Shown piece after piece: positions 63,923 through 64,000 of a stretch of DNA of 64,000 nucleotides. The first letter of the stretch is position 1. The number at the start of each line of letters is the position of its first letter. Under the pieces are notes generated by a model, which saw nothing but the letters and a program-made list of their open reading frames with translations, was not told the origin of the DNA and did no database searches. The stretch is from JAKFWF01 sp963741505 (lineage in GTDB: Bacteria > Pseudomonadota > Alphaproteobacteria > Rhizobiales > Hyphomicrobiaceae): assembly GCA_963741505.1 (NCBI GenBank), contig CAVUIJ010000019.1, forward strand, positions 124,001-188,000. Direction: 5' to 3'. Both the position numbers and the translations under genes were made by a program.

Positions 63923-64000
63923 TTAGACCTTGTCTGCTAGTGGCAATCGGATCGCAATGGAGGTGATCATCGTGCATTGGCATTGCGCGGCAATCCACCA

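Noticed and set aside
1..64000. CRISPR arrays, tRNA and rRNA genes, prophage
   Set aside because: I saw no regularly spaced direct repeats, no tRNA cloverleaf that I could fold by eye, no rRNA sequence and no phage structural genes. A tRNA could be missed without a covariance search.

Overview
The window looks like chromosomal DNA of a G+C-rich alphaproteobacterium, probably related to Hyphomicrobiales or a neighbouring rhizobium-like order. The reasons are the trpA-accD-folC block, an AcpXL-type very-long-chain fatty-acid (VLCFA) gene set in the rhizobial order (acp, fabZ, two fabF-like genes, alcohol dehydrogenase), a glnT/glxBCD-type group, an oxygen-independent ubiquinone operon ubiTUV, and extragenic palindromes of the GGTGGGTTAGCG...CGTAACCCACC kind. 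No rRNA, tRNA or CRISPR array was recognised.

Layout. 0-6 kb: a partial TauE/SafE exporter, a broken HAD hydrolase, a carboxymuconolactone-decarboxylase-like gene, then trpA, accD and folC, with several single-base frameshifts. 6-12.4 kb: a graveyard of mobile-element remnants (ISL3-like, a second transposase/integrase, an IS91-type tyrosine recombinase, IS1182-like). Between them lie an intact NarL/LuxR response regulator, a GntR stub and a lone TadG-like protein. 12.5-22.6 kb: one tight plus-strand operon encoding an exported di-haem c-type protein, a small exported protein, a Tat-exported DUF1501 protein, three polytopic GT-C glycosyltransferases, a HAD-UbiA prenyltransferase and a GtrA flippase-like protein. 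22.9-27.2 kb: a tripartite tricarboxylate (TctABC) transporter and a beta-propeller protein on the minus strand.

27.9-42.8 kb is the most unusual part. ubiT-ubiU-ubiV faces an FNR-type regulator carrying the [4Fe-4S] cysteines. Next comes a complete AcpXL-type module (acpXL, fabZXL, fabF2XL, fabF1XL, adhXL), then divergent maoC, SDR reductase and fkbH genes, then a second condensing module (ACP, double-hotdog dehydratase, fabF1XL-like and fabF2XL-like genes). Three near-identical FNR-like sites (CTGAT-N4-ATCAGGTT type) sit before ubiT, between acpXL and maoC, and before the second fabF2XL-like gene. My reading is an oxygen-responsive lipid pathway that may use an FkbH-made glyceryl-ACP, linked to anaerobic quinone synthesis. 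This is inference from gene content and sites.

43-60.5 kb: a nitrogen-compound catabolic region. It holds ATP-dependent hydantoinase subunits HyuA/HyuB, a branched-chain-type ABC transporter in which permease and both ATPases are one polypeptide, a cytosine-deaminase-like amidohydrolase, an amidase, a GlnT/GmaS-type glutamine-synthetase homologue, glutamate-synthase-like subunits (GlxBCD/MgsABC type), an inserted Uma2-family gene and an XRE-cupin regulator. Uptake and stepwise hydrolysis of a cyclic amide or ureide such as N-methylhydantoin or creatinine is plausible. 61.3-63.9 kb: a P-type cation ATPase.

Many otherwise well-conserved genes carry one or two single-base indels. These may be sequencing errors or real decay, and every frameshifted entry should be read with that in mind.
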